The translations under genes were made by a program, and so were the position numbers. From NCBI GenBank assembly GCA_016938245.1, contig JAFGUY010000047.1:1-7845 (forward strand): a stretch of DNA of 7,845 nt, read 5' to 3'. Of this stretch, positions 1-6,991 are shown in pieces; within the stretch, counting starts at the first letter, position 1, and each line of letters begins with the position of its first letter. Source of the stretch: Candidatus Omnitrophota bacterium (GTDB lineage Bacteria > Omnitrophota > Gorgyraeia > Gygaellales > Profunditerraquicolaceae). The notes beneath the pieces were generated by a model. That model was not told where the DNA came from. It did no database searches and saw nothing but the letters and a program-made list of their open reading frames with translations.

Positions 1-58
1 AAAGATAAAAAAGGCAAGGAGAACAAAAGTTTAGGAATAATTCTATGGCGGATGTTTT

Positions 59-229
59 TTAAAAACCTAATACTTCAGCAATCTCATGGAACGTCTGGCT
101 ATGCTCGACCAGTATAATATAGTAGTAGCAAATAGGGGACGCTTCCATTTTTTCTCCCTCTAAAATTGCGGCAGTTTTTTTAAAAGATAGCACTGGTCGG
201 GAAGCGGTCAATCTTTTCGCCCATTCCAT
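59..229 (-). CDS. Possible small hypothetical protein, perhaps a decayed remnant
   Basis: On the minus strand an ATG at 229 opens 56 codons ending in TAA at 59-61. The product begins MEWAKRLTAS and ends in a helix-like stretch (HEIAEVLGF). The frame stays open upstream of the ATG to about 287. In another minus frame an ATG at 297 gives a 19-residue peptide beginning MPGKDAQKYG and ending at a TAG (238-240). Joining that peptide to the 59-229 frame by a one-base shift near 238-243 would give one longer product, so a frameshifted pseudogene is possible. An internal ATG at 148 has a GAGGGAG purine run about 5 bases ahead, which could instead start a 29-residue peptide. I recognise no family. Its role is unknown and it may not be expressed. 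Confidence 0.2.
   Translation of the reverse strand: MEWAKRLTASRPVLSFKKTAAILEGEKMEASPICYYYIILVEHSQTFHEIAEVLGF
130..153. repeat. REP-like imperfect palindrome
   Basis: The core AATAGGGGACGCTTCC (131-146), flanked by an A-run and a T-run, folds as an imperfect hairpin: AAATAGG against CC-ATTT with a GC-rich loop. It resembles short extragenic palindromes found beside REP-associated Y1 (IS200-like) transposases in many genomes. That comparison is from memory. Only one copy is visible and no transposase is present in the window. Confidence 0.25.
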
Positions 230-372
230 TTTATATCCTATCTGTATGCAGAGAGTCTTTCTGTCGCGCCGTATTTCTGGGCGTCTTTACCGGGCATACC
301 TCTTAGATTTACCAATAGCTATTTATAGAGATGGTTTACTTTTTTCGGTATTGTTTTGATAAGAGAAAATAA

Positions 373-401
373 TTGACAAGCAACGTATATTATGTTTTAA
401 T
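373..401 (+). promoter_or_regulatory. Sigma-70-type promoter of the B12-controlled operon
   Basis: A perfect -35 TTGACA (373-378) is followed by a 17-base spacer and the -10 TTTAAT (396-401). A TG one base upstream of the -10 (393-394) makes it an extended -10 promoter. The predicted transcript starts near 408, which is exactly where the first riboswitch's closing helix begins (411). Promoter and RNA switch therefore fit each other. Confidence 0.8.
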
Positions 402-407
402 GAAGCA

Positions 408-515
408 AATTTCGCAGGGAATTCGGTGAGATGCCGAGACTGTACCCGCAACTGTGTGTAGGCACATAACGTGACCTACGAGTCAGAACGCGAAGGCCTC
501 CGGGAATAGAGGTGT
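408..515 (+). promoter_or_regulatory. Compact cobalamin riboswitch (first of two)
   Basis: The conserved B12-aptamer core is legible: GGGAA at 418-422, a short hairpin TCGG (423-426)/CCGA (434-437), the signature loop CCCGCAACTGTG (445-456), and the 3' element GAGTCAGAAC (480-489). The closing helix is TTCGC (411-415) with GCGAA (490-494). The P6 arm is one short hairpin, GTAGG-CAC/GTG-A-CCTAC (458-479). The GCCACTG / GGGAAGGC peripheral elements of the full-size class are absent, which makes this the small architecture (Cbl-II-like). A hairpin directly downstream, CCTC (497-500)/GAGG (509-512), has loop CGGGAATA. Its CGGG can pair with CCCG (445-448) of L5, as expected of the regulatory L5-L13 kissing loop. 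Which cobalamin form it binds cannot be read from the sequence. Confidence 0.85.
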
Positions 516-546
516 CGAAGATAGTCTTAGTTACAAAGATTATTTG

Positions 547-579
547 ACCCAATCTCTATTAAATGAGGTTGGGTTTTTT
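547..579 (+). terminator. Intrinsic terminator of riboswitch 1, with competing antiterminator
   Basis: ACCCAATCTC (547-556) pairs with GAGGTTGGGT (565-574): 10 bp with one G-U, an 8-base loop, then a six-T run (574-579). The alternative helix AATAGAGGT (505-513) with ATCTCTATT (552-560) uses both the 3' arm of the putative P13 hairpin and the 5' arm of the terminator, so the two folds exclude each other. With cobalamin bound, P13 would be held by the kissing loop and the terminator would form, giving an OFF switch. The regulatory logic is inferred from the pairing. Confidence 0.85.
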
Positions 580-593
580 GTTTCACAATAAAT

Positions 594-761
594 ATATACA
601 GGCCCTGCTTAGGTAGGATAAAAGGGAAGCTTGTGAAGGCAAGCGCGGTCCCGCCGCTGTAACCGGGGACGAAAGTCACAATTAGCCACTGTCCTGATAT
701 TTTAAGACGGGAAGGCGTGATTAGTAGATTGATCCGGGAGCCAGAAGACCTACCTGTATAT
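594..761 (+). promoter_or_regulatory. Full-size cobalamin riboswitch (second of two)
   Basis: This matches the classical B12 element (Rfam Cobalamin, RF00174 type). The outer helix is ATATACAGG (594-602) with CCTGTATAT (753-761), with the alternative or inner pairing AGGTAGG (611-617) with CCTACCT (749-755). Core elements follow in order: AAGGGAAGC (622-630), hairpin GCTTG (629-633)/CAAGC (640-644), GGTCCCGCCGCTGTAACC (647-664), the B12 box GCCACTG (685-691), GACGGGAAGGC (706-716), and GGGAGCCAGAAGACC (736-750). Unlike the first switch, it carries the long peripheral arm typical of adenosylcobalamin-selective members of the family. Confidence 0.95.
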
Positions 762-832
762 TGGAAGTTTAGTTATTAGTAGGTGTTTAATAGCTGGAAT
801 TTCCTCGCGGAAGGATTAAGTAAATAGGGTGC

Positions 833-874
833 AATCCTTAAGCTTTTTTGTAATGAGCTTAAGGATTTTATTTT
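833..874 (+). terminator. Intrinsic terminator of riboswitch 2, with competing antiterminator
   Basis: AATCCTTAAGC (833-843) pairs perfectly with GCTTAAGGATT (857-867) over 11 bp, followed by a T-rich run (866-874). The alternative helix AAGGATT (811-817) with AATCCTT (833-839) would block it. A small hairpin TTTCC (800-804)/GGAAG (809-813) with loop TCGC overlaps the start of that antiterminator strand; GCGG (807-810) could contact CCGC of the aptamer's L5 (651-657). This is the same OFF design as in the first switch. Another possible alternative is GTAGGT (779-784) with ACCTAC (748-753), which competes with the aptamer's closing helix. Confidence 0.8.
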
Positions 875-890
875 ATGGGTGGCCACTCGC

Positions 891-900
891 AAGGAGGAGG
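891..900 (+). promoter_or_regulatory. Shine-Dalgarno sequence that sets the metE start
   Basis: AAGGAGGAGG ends 7 bases before GTG 908. No comparable site precedes the in-frame ATG at 875, which sits directly against the terminator's T-run. Confidence 0.85.
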
Positions 901-907
901 TATCAAA

Positions 908-3058
908 GTGCAAACATATGCTTACGGATTCCCAAGGCTTGGCAGCAGCAGAGAGTATAAAAAGGCGATAGAAGGTTTTTGGAAAAATGTTCACGACGAA
1001 GAGAATGTTAGCAGGTCTTTGTCTAATATACAGAAAGAAAATGTTAAAAGGTATAGCCAGAGCATAGATGTCTTTCCTGATGGAGAGATGTCGTTTTACG
1101 ATCCTATGCTGGATACTGCTATACTATGCGGCCTATATGATCCTAAGAATTTAAAAGAGTATTATGAATCTTGCCGAGGTTCGAATGCTTTAGAGATGAC
1201 AAAGTGGTTTAATACGAACTATCATTATTTAGTTACTGATTTTAGTTTGATACGGAAACCTAATTTTAGGAATAACAGTAAGAATGCTACCCTACAGTTC
1301 AAACAGAGCCAATTCCCGCAATTTATAGGGCCATTTACTTTCCTAAAGTTATCCAAGGGGATCGATAAAAAAGATTTTAGGAATTTATTTATTGCGTTGG
1401 TGAAAATCTACAAAAATATCTTAGTTGATTATAAACAGGCTCAGATTGACGAACCGGCATTTGTTATGGGTTTGGACAGAGATGAAATTGAGCTTATAAA
1501 AGAGGGATACCATTTGCTTGGGGATACCGGATGCGAAGTAACGCTTATGACTTATTACGATTCGGTGGATTTTATGAAGGATTTATTAGTCCTACCAGTT
1601 TCGGCAATAGGTTTGGATTTTGTGCGTGGCCAAGCGAGCTATGAATATATATTGAAACGTGGGTTTCCTAAGGGCAAAACGCTCATAGCGGGGTTAGTAG
1701 ATGGGCGTAATATTTGGAGAAATGATTTCAGCATTTCAGTTACTAAATTAAAAAAGCTTTCCGAGAAGGCGCCTAAACTTATGATTTCTAATGCTGCTCC
1801 GCTATACCACCTGCCGGTCTCTCTTTGTATTGAGAATAAGCTGGATAAGAATTTGAAGAAGTGCCTGGCGTTTGCAGAAGAGAAGTTGGCCGAAATAAAA
1901 ATGATTGGTGACTGTTTTGAAGGAAAAAGTATTATTCTCGGTAAAGCAACAGTAGGAACTTATGGCAGAGATGAAGCTATCCGTAAAAGGGTAGCTTCTC
2001 TTAAGGTGCACGATTTTGTAAAAAAGGTTCCGCTTGCGCAAAGAAAAAGAGCCCAAGATTGTATATTGAATTTACCGCTTTTTCCCACAACTACAATTGG
2101 AAGTTTCCCACAGACTATTGAGGTAAGGAAAAAGAGGGCTGATTTCGTGGCGGGTAAGATATCTCCTGCAGGATATAAGAGGTATATACAGGGAGAGATT
2201 GATAAGTTAATACGGTTTCAAGAAGATTTGGGTTTGGATGTTTTAGTCCATGGAGAATTTGAAAGGACAGATATGGTGGAATTCTTTGCTCAAAGGCTCT
2301 CCGGAATCGCTACAACTCAAAACGGATGGGTAATATCCTATGGAACCAGGGCTTACCGGCCTCCGATTGTTTTTGGTGATGTGAGCAGGCCTGTCCCTAT
2401 GACGCTTGATGAGATTAAGTACGCTCAGACTAAAACAATTAAACCGGTTAAAGGGATGTTAACCGGCGCAGTTACGATTATCGCTTGGAGTTATTGCCGC
2501 GAAGATATCCCCATTTCTGATGTTGCTTTCCAGATCTCATTAGCTTTAAAAGATGAAATTATCGATTATGAAAAAGCAGGGATCAGGGTTGTGCAAGTAG
2601 ATGAAGCTGCTTTCCGGGAGAAGGCCCCGATTAAGAAGAGGGATTGGGAGGGGTATTTTGAATGGGCGGTTAAGTCGTTTAACCTGGCTACGAATACTAA
2701 TCCTAATACCCAAATTCATACGCATATGTGTTATTCAGAGTTCGGGGAGATTATTGGCTATATTAATCGTATGGATTATGATGTTATTTCAATTGAGGCA
2801 TCCAGAAGTAAAGGGGATATTATCAGGTTTTTTGAGGGAATTGATTTTAAGCGTCAGATTGGGCTTGGGGTATGGGATATCCATTCTCCTTCTGTTCCTT
2901 CCGTAGAGCAAATGTTGGATATTGTTAAGAGGTCTTTACAGAAGATCCCAAGAGAAAACTTTTGGCTTAACCCTGACTGCGGGCTTAAGACGCGGGATTG
3001 GCCGGAAACAAAAAAGTCATTAGAAAACCTTATGGAAACGGCAAGGAGGGTTAGATAA
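908..3058 (+). CDS. metE: Cobalamin-independent methionine synthase (MetE)
   Basis: This enzyme transfers the methyl group of 5-methyltetrahydrofolate polyglutamate to homocysteine, giving methionine in the cytoplasm without B12. The product is 716 aa (E. coli MetE has 753). The N-terminal domain opens with the family's YGFPRLG...RE..K pattern (residues 6-19). The catalytic C-terminal barrel begins near TTIGSFP (395-401). All four zinc ligands are visible: H606 and C608 in THMCY, E630 in SIEAS, and C691 in NPDCG. Their spacings (24 and 61) equal those of E. coli H641/C643, E665 and C726, so the enzyme should be active. GTG 908 is chosen over ATG 875 because of the strong Shine-Dalgarno at 891-900 and because residues from 908 match the usual MetE N-terminus. 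It is first in the operon, behind two B12 riboswitches with terminators, so it should be made only when cobalamin is scarce. Its stop codon directly abuts thyX. Confidence 0.95.
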   Translation: MQTYAYGFPRLGSSREYKKAIEGFWKNVHDEENVSRSLSNIQKENVKRYSQSIDVFPDGEMSFYDPMLDTAILCGLYDPKNLKEYYESCRGSNALEMTKWFNTNYHYLVTDFSLIRKPNFRNNSKNATLQFKQSQFPQFIGPFTFLKLSKGIDKKDFRNLFIALVKIYKNILVDYKQAQIDEPAFVMGLDRDEIELIKEGYHLLGDTGCEVTLMTYYDSVDFMKDLLVLPVSAIGLDFVRGQASYEYILKRGFPKGKTLIAGLVDGRNIWRNDFSISVTKLKKLSEKAPKLMISNAAPLYHLPVSLCIENKLDKNLKKCLAFAEEKLAEIKMIGDCFEGKSIILGKATVGTYGRDEAIRKRVASLKVHDFVKKVPLAQRKRAQDCILNLPLFPTTTIGSFPQTIEVRKKRADFVAGKISPAGYKRYIQGEIDKLIRFQEDLGLDVLVHGEFERTDMVEFFAQRLSGIATTQNGWVISYGTRAYRPPIVFGDVSRPVPMTLDEIKYAQTKTIKPVKGMLTGAVTIIAWSYCREDIPISDVAFQISLALKDEIIDYEKAGIRVVQVDEAAFREKAPIKKRDWEGYFEWAVKSFNLATNTNPNTQIHTHMCYSEFGEIIGYINRMDYDVISIEASRSKGDIIRFFEGIDFKRQIGLGVWDIHSPSVPSVEQMLDIVKRSLQKIPRENFWLNPDCGLKTRDWPETKKSLENLMETARRVR

Positions 3059-3823
3059 ATGGCAAGAGTAAGATTGCATGTCGAGCTATTAGATCTTTCA
3101 CAAAATGCCTTAGCCGTTATATACGCAGCCTGCCGTCAATGCTATTCTTCCGGATTTTCAGGGCAGATATTCAAAGAGGGGATAAATAACGCAAAGAATC
3201 AAGAAGAGTTTGTTAAGCAGATAGTTTCTTCGGGGCACGAAAGCCCGCTTGAGCATGTTAAATTTACCTTTGCTATAGAGGGCGTGTCAAGGACGCTAAC
3301 GCATCAATTAGTAAGGCACAGAGTTGCTTCTTATTCACAGCAGAGCCAGCGCTATGTTAAAGCTTCGGATTTTGACTATATCATTCCTCCTTCGATAGAA
3401 GCAGATAAAGAGATGAAAAAAATATACCTAAATACTATGCAAGAGATTCAGAAAAGCTATAACTGTCTTTTGAGCGCTCTTGGCGAAAAAGGCAAGAAAG
3501 GGGAGGTGGCGAATCAAGATGCGCGTTTTGTCCTGCCGCAGGCATCAGAGACAAAAATAGTAGTTACGATGAATTGCCGTGAACTAATGCATTTCTTTAA
3601 AGATCGCTGCTGTACGCGGGCGCAGTGGGAGATAAGGGCATTGGCTGAGGATATGCTTAAAATATGCAAAGAGAAACTACCCGCAGTTTTTAATAATTCA
3701 GGTGCAAAGTGCGTTGCTTTGGGCTATTGTCCGGAAGGCATTAAGTTTACCTGTAAAAGATATCCGTTAAAAGAAGAAGTGCTGGGAGGAGCGAAGTATG
3801 CCAAAACAAAGGAAAGCGGCTGA
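3059..3823 (+). CDS. thyX: Flavin-dependent thymidylate synthase (ThyX)
   Basis: ThyX methylates dUMP to dTMP with methylenetetrahydrofolate as carbon donor and reduced FAD as reductant, releasing tetrahydrofolate rather than dihydrofolate. At 254 aa it is of usual size or slightly long. The ThyX signature (RHRxxS...SxRY) is read as RHRVAS...QQSQRY at residues 86-99, after the conserved ESPLEH..F segment (61-70). The C-terminal half has the family's R..AQWEIR..A stretch. ATG 3059 follows the metE stop with no gap, and AAGGAGG (3043-3049) lies about 9 bases upstream inside the metE tail. The 3' end overlaps the next gene by 26 bases. No B12-dependent counterpart of ThyX is known, so its presence suggests coupling to dNTP supply by nrdDG or to the folate pool used by MetE; this link is inferred. 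Confidence 0.95.
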   Translation: MARVRLHVELLDLSQNALAVIYAACRQCYSSGFSGQIFKEGINNAKNQEEFVKQIVSSGHESPLEHVKFTFAIEGVSRTLTHQLVRHRVASYSQQSQRYVKASDFDYIIPPSIEADKEMKKIYLNTMQEIQKSYNCLLSALGEKGKKGEVANQDARFVLPQASETKIVVTMNCRELMHFFKDRCCTRAQWEIRALAEDMLKICKEKLPAVFNNSGAKCVALGYCPEGIKFTCKRYPLKEEVLGGAKYAKTKESG

Positions 3824-4880
3824 AATATTAAGAGGCATCAAGGACGGCTTGCGGGTTACCGGTATCGGCAGTTTGCCCTTTGCAGAGGCCGATGAAGCTT
3901 GTGAGCTTATCCTGGAATCCTGCCCGCAAATTCCCTATGTCCCGCAGCTTATCAAGCGCGACCCAAGGGAGAATATGTTTTTGCAGTTTAGCGAAAACCT
4001 GCCTTGTTTTTTTGCGGACTGTGAAAAGAAGCAGGTCTTATTTGATGATACGCAGGACAGGGAAAAGCGGCTGTCGGAGTTTTATGATTATATAACGCAG
4101 AACTGTTATGACTACTTTCGTATAAGCCCGGAGCATACAAAAGGGTTTTATTGTTTGCTTGAGAAGTGCAAAAAGAAGAAGAATCTCTTTATTAAAACCC
4201 AGGTTACCGGCCCTTTTACTTATTTATTGTCGGTGGCGAAAAAAGACAGACAGTCTTTAATTTTTGATAATGAATTCGCTGAAGCCATAACTTTAGGACT
4301 ATCTATGAAGGGACTTTGGCAGGTACAGGAGATTAGAAAAGCCGGAAAAATCCCAATTCTTTTCTTTGATGAGCCTTCCTTATGGGGATTGGGTTCGGCT
4401 TATATGCCGGTAAGCGATGAAAGGGTAGCTTTTTTCCTTGACAGTTTAATCAGCTTTATTAAGGAGCGCGATAAGGATTTACTGCTTGGGTTGCATTGTT
4501 GCGGTAATACCGACTGGAGGATGGTTTTTGATTCCGGGGTCGATATCGTTAGTTTTGATGCTTACGGTTTTGGGGATAAATTAGTGTTTTATCCGCAGGA
4601 GATTAAGCGATTTTTGCAGGGAGGCGGTTTTATTGCTTTTGGTATTGTTCCTACGTCGGAATATAAGGAAGGAACCACAGAGGAAGAGATGTGTGATAAG
4701 TTTATTTCCGTTTTGGATAGGTTTGAAGAGAAAGGAATCTCCAAGGAGTTCTTATTGAGTAATGCGATTTTTACTCCTGCCTGCGGCATGGGGCCTTTGC
4801 CGCAAAGAGACGCAGAAAGAGTGCTTAAGCTCACCGCTTCTTTGGCGAAACAAATACAGGATAAATATATAGAGGTTTGA
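3798..4880 (+). CDS. MetE-core / uroporphyrinogen-decarboxylase-like zinc methyltransferase
   Basis: This 360-aa protein resembles the single catalytic barrel of MetE and the related UroD/MtbA methyltransferases, without MetE's N-terminal domain. It opens with a TGIGSLP stretch comparable to TTIGSFP of MetE. It keeps a zinc-type H-x-C motif (H233, C235 in LHCCGN) and a late cysteine (C329 in TPACGMG). At the place of MetE's glutamate ligand there is an aspartate (D254 in SFDAYG). It probably moves a methyl group to or from a thiol. It could be a folate-independent core methionine synthase taking methyl groups from a corrinoid protein, a methyltransferase for another thiol, or a partner of MetE. 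True UroD activity is unlikely given this context and the cysteines. ATG 3798 has GGGAGGAG (3784-3791) 6 bases upstream, supporting the 26-base overlap with thyX. Confidence 0.75.
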   Translation: MPKQRKAAEILRGIKDGLRVTGIGSLPFAEADEACELILESCPQIPYVPQLIKRDPRENMFLQFSENLPCFFADCEKKQVLFDDTQDREKRLSEFYDYITQNCYDYFRISPEHTKGFYCLLEKCKKKKNLFIKTQVTGPFTYLLSVAKKDRQSLIFDNEFAEAITLGLSMKGLWQVQEIRKAGKIPILFFDEPSLWGLGSAYMPVSDERVAFFLDSLISFIKERDKDLLLGLHCCGNTDWRMVFDSGVDIVSFDAYGFGDKLVFYPQEIKRFLQGGGFIAFGIVPTSEYKEGTTEEEMCDKFISVLDRFEEKGISKEFLLSNAIFTPACGMGPLPQRDAERVLKLTASLAKQIQDKYIEV

Positions 4881-4885
4881 TTCAA

Positions 4886-6991
4886 ATGGAGATAGCTATT
4901 AAGGAAGGTTTTAAGGGGATAGTTAAAAGAGGCGGCGAAAAAGTTAATTTCAACGCCCGCAAGATCACCGATGCCATTGCTAAGGCAGGCTTAGCAACCG
5001 GAGAATTCCAGGAAGATACGGCAAAGATGCTGACCATTAAGGTGTTAAGCCTGGCAGGGCAGCTTGGGCTTGGGGATACTCCCACGGTTGAGCAGATTCA
5101 GGATATAGTCGAGGAAGTTCTTCTTGCTTCGCCGTATAAGAAGACCGCAAAAGCCTATATCCTTTATCGTGAACAGCGCAAGGGAGTCCGCCAAATTACC
5201 TCAAAGTTTAATGTTGATTTAGTTGACCAGTACCTCACCAAATCCGATTGGCAGGTGAAAGAGAACAGCAATATGGGGTTTTCCCTGCAGGGGCTGAATA
5301 ACTATATTTCATCGGAAGTGAGCAAGATCTACTGGCTTAATAAAATTTATCCTGAGAGTATCAAGAACGCGTATCTTGAAGGTGATTTTCATATCCATGA
5401 TTTGGGTATAATCAGCGCTTATTGCGTTGGCTGGGACCTGCATGATTTACTTTTAGAGGGGTTCCAGGGCGCATCCGGTAAGGTGGAGTCCAGGCCGGCA
5501 AAACACTTGCGTACCGCATTAGGGCAAATAACTAACTTCTTTTATACGCTTCAGGGAGAGGCAGCCGGAGCCCAGGCATTCTCCAATTTTGACACTCTGC
5601 TTGCCCCGTTTATACGTTTTGACCGGCTTGATTACAAAGGAGTAAAACAGGCTCTGCAGGAATTCCTGTTTAATGTAAACGTTCCTACCCGTGTTGGTTT
5701 TCAGACACCTTTTACTAATATCACCTTGGATCTTACTGTGCCATCGTATTATGCTGACCAGGGGGTGATCATCGGTGGAGAAACGCAGGACGTTACTTAT
5801 AAGGAGTTCAAGGCTGAAATGGATATATTTAACCGGGCATTCCTGGAAGTTATGCTTGAGGGTGATGCTAAGGGAAGGGTATTTACTTTTCCGATTCCAA
5901 CTTATAACATTTCCAAAGATTTTGACTGGGATAATCCTAATCTGGGTATCCTATGGAAAGTAACCGCCAAATACGGCCTACCTTATTTTGCGAATTTCAT
6001 CCATTCTGATATGAATCCGGAGGACGCGCGTAGTATGTGCTGTCGTTTGAGGATAGATAACCGTGAATTACGCCGCAGGGGAGGAGGGTTATTCGGTTCC
6101 TCGCCTCTTACCGGCTCAATTGGAGTGGTTACAATAAATATGCCGCGGATGGGATTCCTTTCCCACGATGAATATGATTTCTTTGAGAGGCTCGGGCAGA
6201 TTATGAATTTGGCCAAGGAGAGCCTGGAGATTAAAAGGAAAACTCTGGAAGTTTTTACCGAAGAGAGTCTCTATCCTTATATGCGGTTTTATCTGCGTAA
6301 TGTCAAGGAGAGGTTTGGTAAATACTGGAAGAACCACTTCTCTACCATAGGGATTATCGGGATGAATGAGGCTTGCCGGAATCTTCTGAAGGAAAATATC
6401 GCAAGCGAAAAAGGCAGGGCTTTTACGCTGCGGGTTATGGATTTTATGCGTCAGAAGCTTATTGAATTTCAGGAGGCAACGGACAACTTCTATAACCTTG
6501 AAGCTACTCCAGCGGAGGGTACGTCCTACCGCCTGGCGCAGATCGACAAGGCACAATACCCGGATATGCTTACCTGTTACGGCAGGCTTTCCGAGATCAA
6601 GTATCCGTTTTACACGAATTCTACGCATCTGCCGGTCAATTATACTGACGATATTTTTGAGATGCTTAATCTGCAGGATGAAATCCAGACAAAATACACC
6701 GGCGGCACTGTTGTGCATTTATATGCAGGGGAGGAAATAAAGAATCAGGCGGCGCTTAAAAGCCTGATCAGGAAAATATGCACTAATTACAAATTACCTT
6801 ATTTTTCGATTACTCCTACTTTTAGTGTCTGTCCGGATTGCGGATATCTGCCGGGAAAAGCAGAACAATGCCCGAAGTGCGGCAAGGCCTGTGAAGTTTA
6901 TTCAAGGATTGTCGGTTATCTTCGGCCGGTGAACCAGTGGAATAACGGCAAGAAAGAAGAGTTTAATCTCAGAAAGACGTATAAATTATGA
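4886..6991 (+). CDS. nrdD: Anaerobic (class III) ribonucleoside-triphosphate reductase NrdD
   Basis: NrdD reduces ribonucleoside triphosphates to deoxy forms by glycyl-radical chemistry under anoxic conditions, without B12. The 701-aa product has an N-terminal ATP-cone (about residues 10-100, with KRGGEKVNFNARKI) that senses ATP/dATP. The reductase body carries DLG..SAYCVGWDL (C180) and SMCCRL (C385/C386), the likely active-site cysteines, then GSIGVVTINMPR. Near the C-terminus are a four-cysteine zinc site (C649, C652, C662, C665) and the radical loop RIVGYLRPV with Gly677, followed by WNNGK. ATG 4886 is preferred over the in-frame TTG at 4877: GAGG (4872-4875) lies 10 bases before the ATG but only 1 base before the TTG. 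The gene starts 5 bases after the preceding stop and overlaps nrdG by ATGA. In this operon it looks like the replacement for B12-dependent NrdJ. Confidence 0.95.
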   Translation: MEIAIKEGFKGIVKRGGEKVNFNARKITDAIAKAGLATGEFQEDTAKMLTIKVLSLAGQLGLGDTPTVEQIQDIVEEVLLASPYKKTAKAYILYREQRKGVRQITSKFNVDLVDQYLTKSDWQVKENSNMGFSLQGLNNYISSEVSKIYWLNKIYPESIKNAYLEGDFHIHDLGIISAYCVGWDLHDLLLEGFQGASGKVESRPAKHLRTALGQITNFFYTLQGEAAGAQAFSNFDTLLAPFIRFDRLDYKGVKQALQEFLFNVNVPTRVGFQTPFTNITLDLTVPSYYADQGVIIGGETQDVTYKEFKAEMDIFNRAFLEVMLEGDAKGRVFTFPIPTYNISKDFDWDNPNLGILWKVTAKYGLPYFANFIHSDMNPEDARSMCCRLRIDNRELRRRGGGLFGSSPLTGSIGVVTINMPRMGFLSHDEYDFFERLGQIMNLAKESLEIKRKTLEVFTEESLYPYMRFYLRNVKERFGKYWKNHFSTIGIIGMNEACRNLLKENIASEKGRAFTLRVMDFMRQKLIEFQEATDNFYNLEATPAEGTSYRLAQIDKAQYPDMLTCYGRLSEIKYPFYTNSTHLPVNYTDDIFEMLNLQDEIQTKYTGGTVVHLYAGEEIKNQAALKSLIRKICTNYKLPYFSITPTFSVCPDCGYLPGKAEQCPKCGKACEVYSRIVGYLRPVNQWNNGKKEEFNLRKTYKL

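Larger units (their letters stand above)
1..372. other. Upstream region without a convincing gene
   Basis: No ORF of normal length lies here on either strand. The + strand frame beginning at base 1 is open for 38 codons to a TAA at 115-117 and could be the tail of an upstream gene, but it has no recognisable motif. The minus strand carries a short ORF (59-229) and, in another frame, a 19-codon ORF (238-297) that may be two pieces of one decayed gene. A REP-like motif lies at 130-153. Bases 298-372 show nothing beyond the approach to the leader promoter. Confidence 0.6.

Noticed and set aside
1..117. Open + strand frame at the left edge, 38 codons to TAA
   Set aside because: An open frame of this length is not rare in AT-rich DNA, it has no start inside the window and no recognisable motif; it could be a gene tail but cannot be supported.
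569..598. Possible second promoter between the two riboswitches (TTGGGT with TATATA)
   Set aside because: The -35 is poor, the spacing is 18, and both boxes coincide with the terminator stem and aptamer helix that explain the sequence better.
776..994. Minus-strand ORF of 72 codons across the metE leader
   Set aside because: It overlaps the riboswitch expression platform and the metE start and has no ribosome binding site or family resemblance; it is a shadow ORF.
6116..6718. Minus-strand ORF of 200 codons inside nrdD
   Set aside because: It lies wholly opposite a well-conserved stretch of nrdD coding for recognisable motifs and has no family features of its own.
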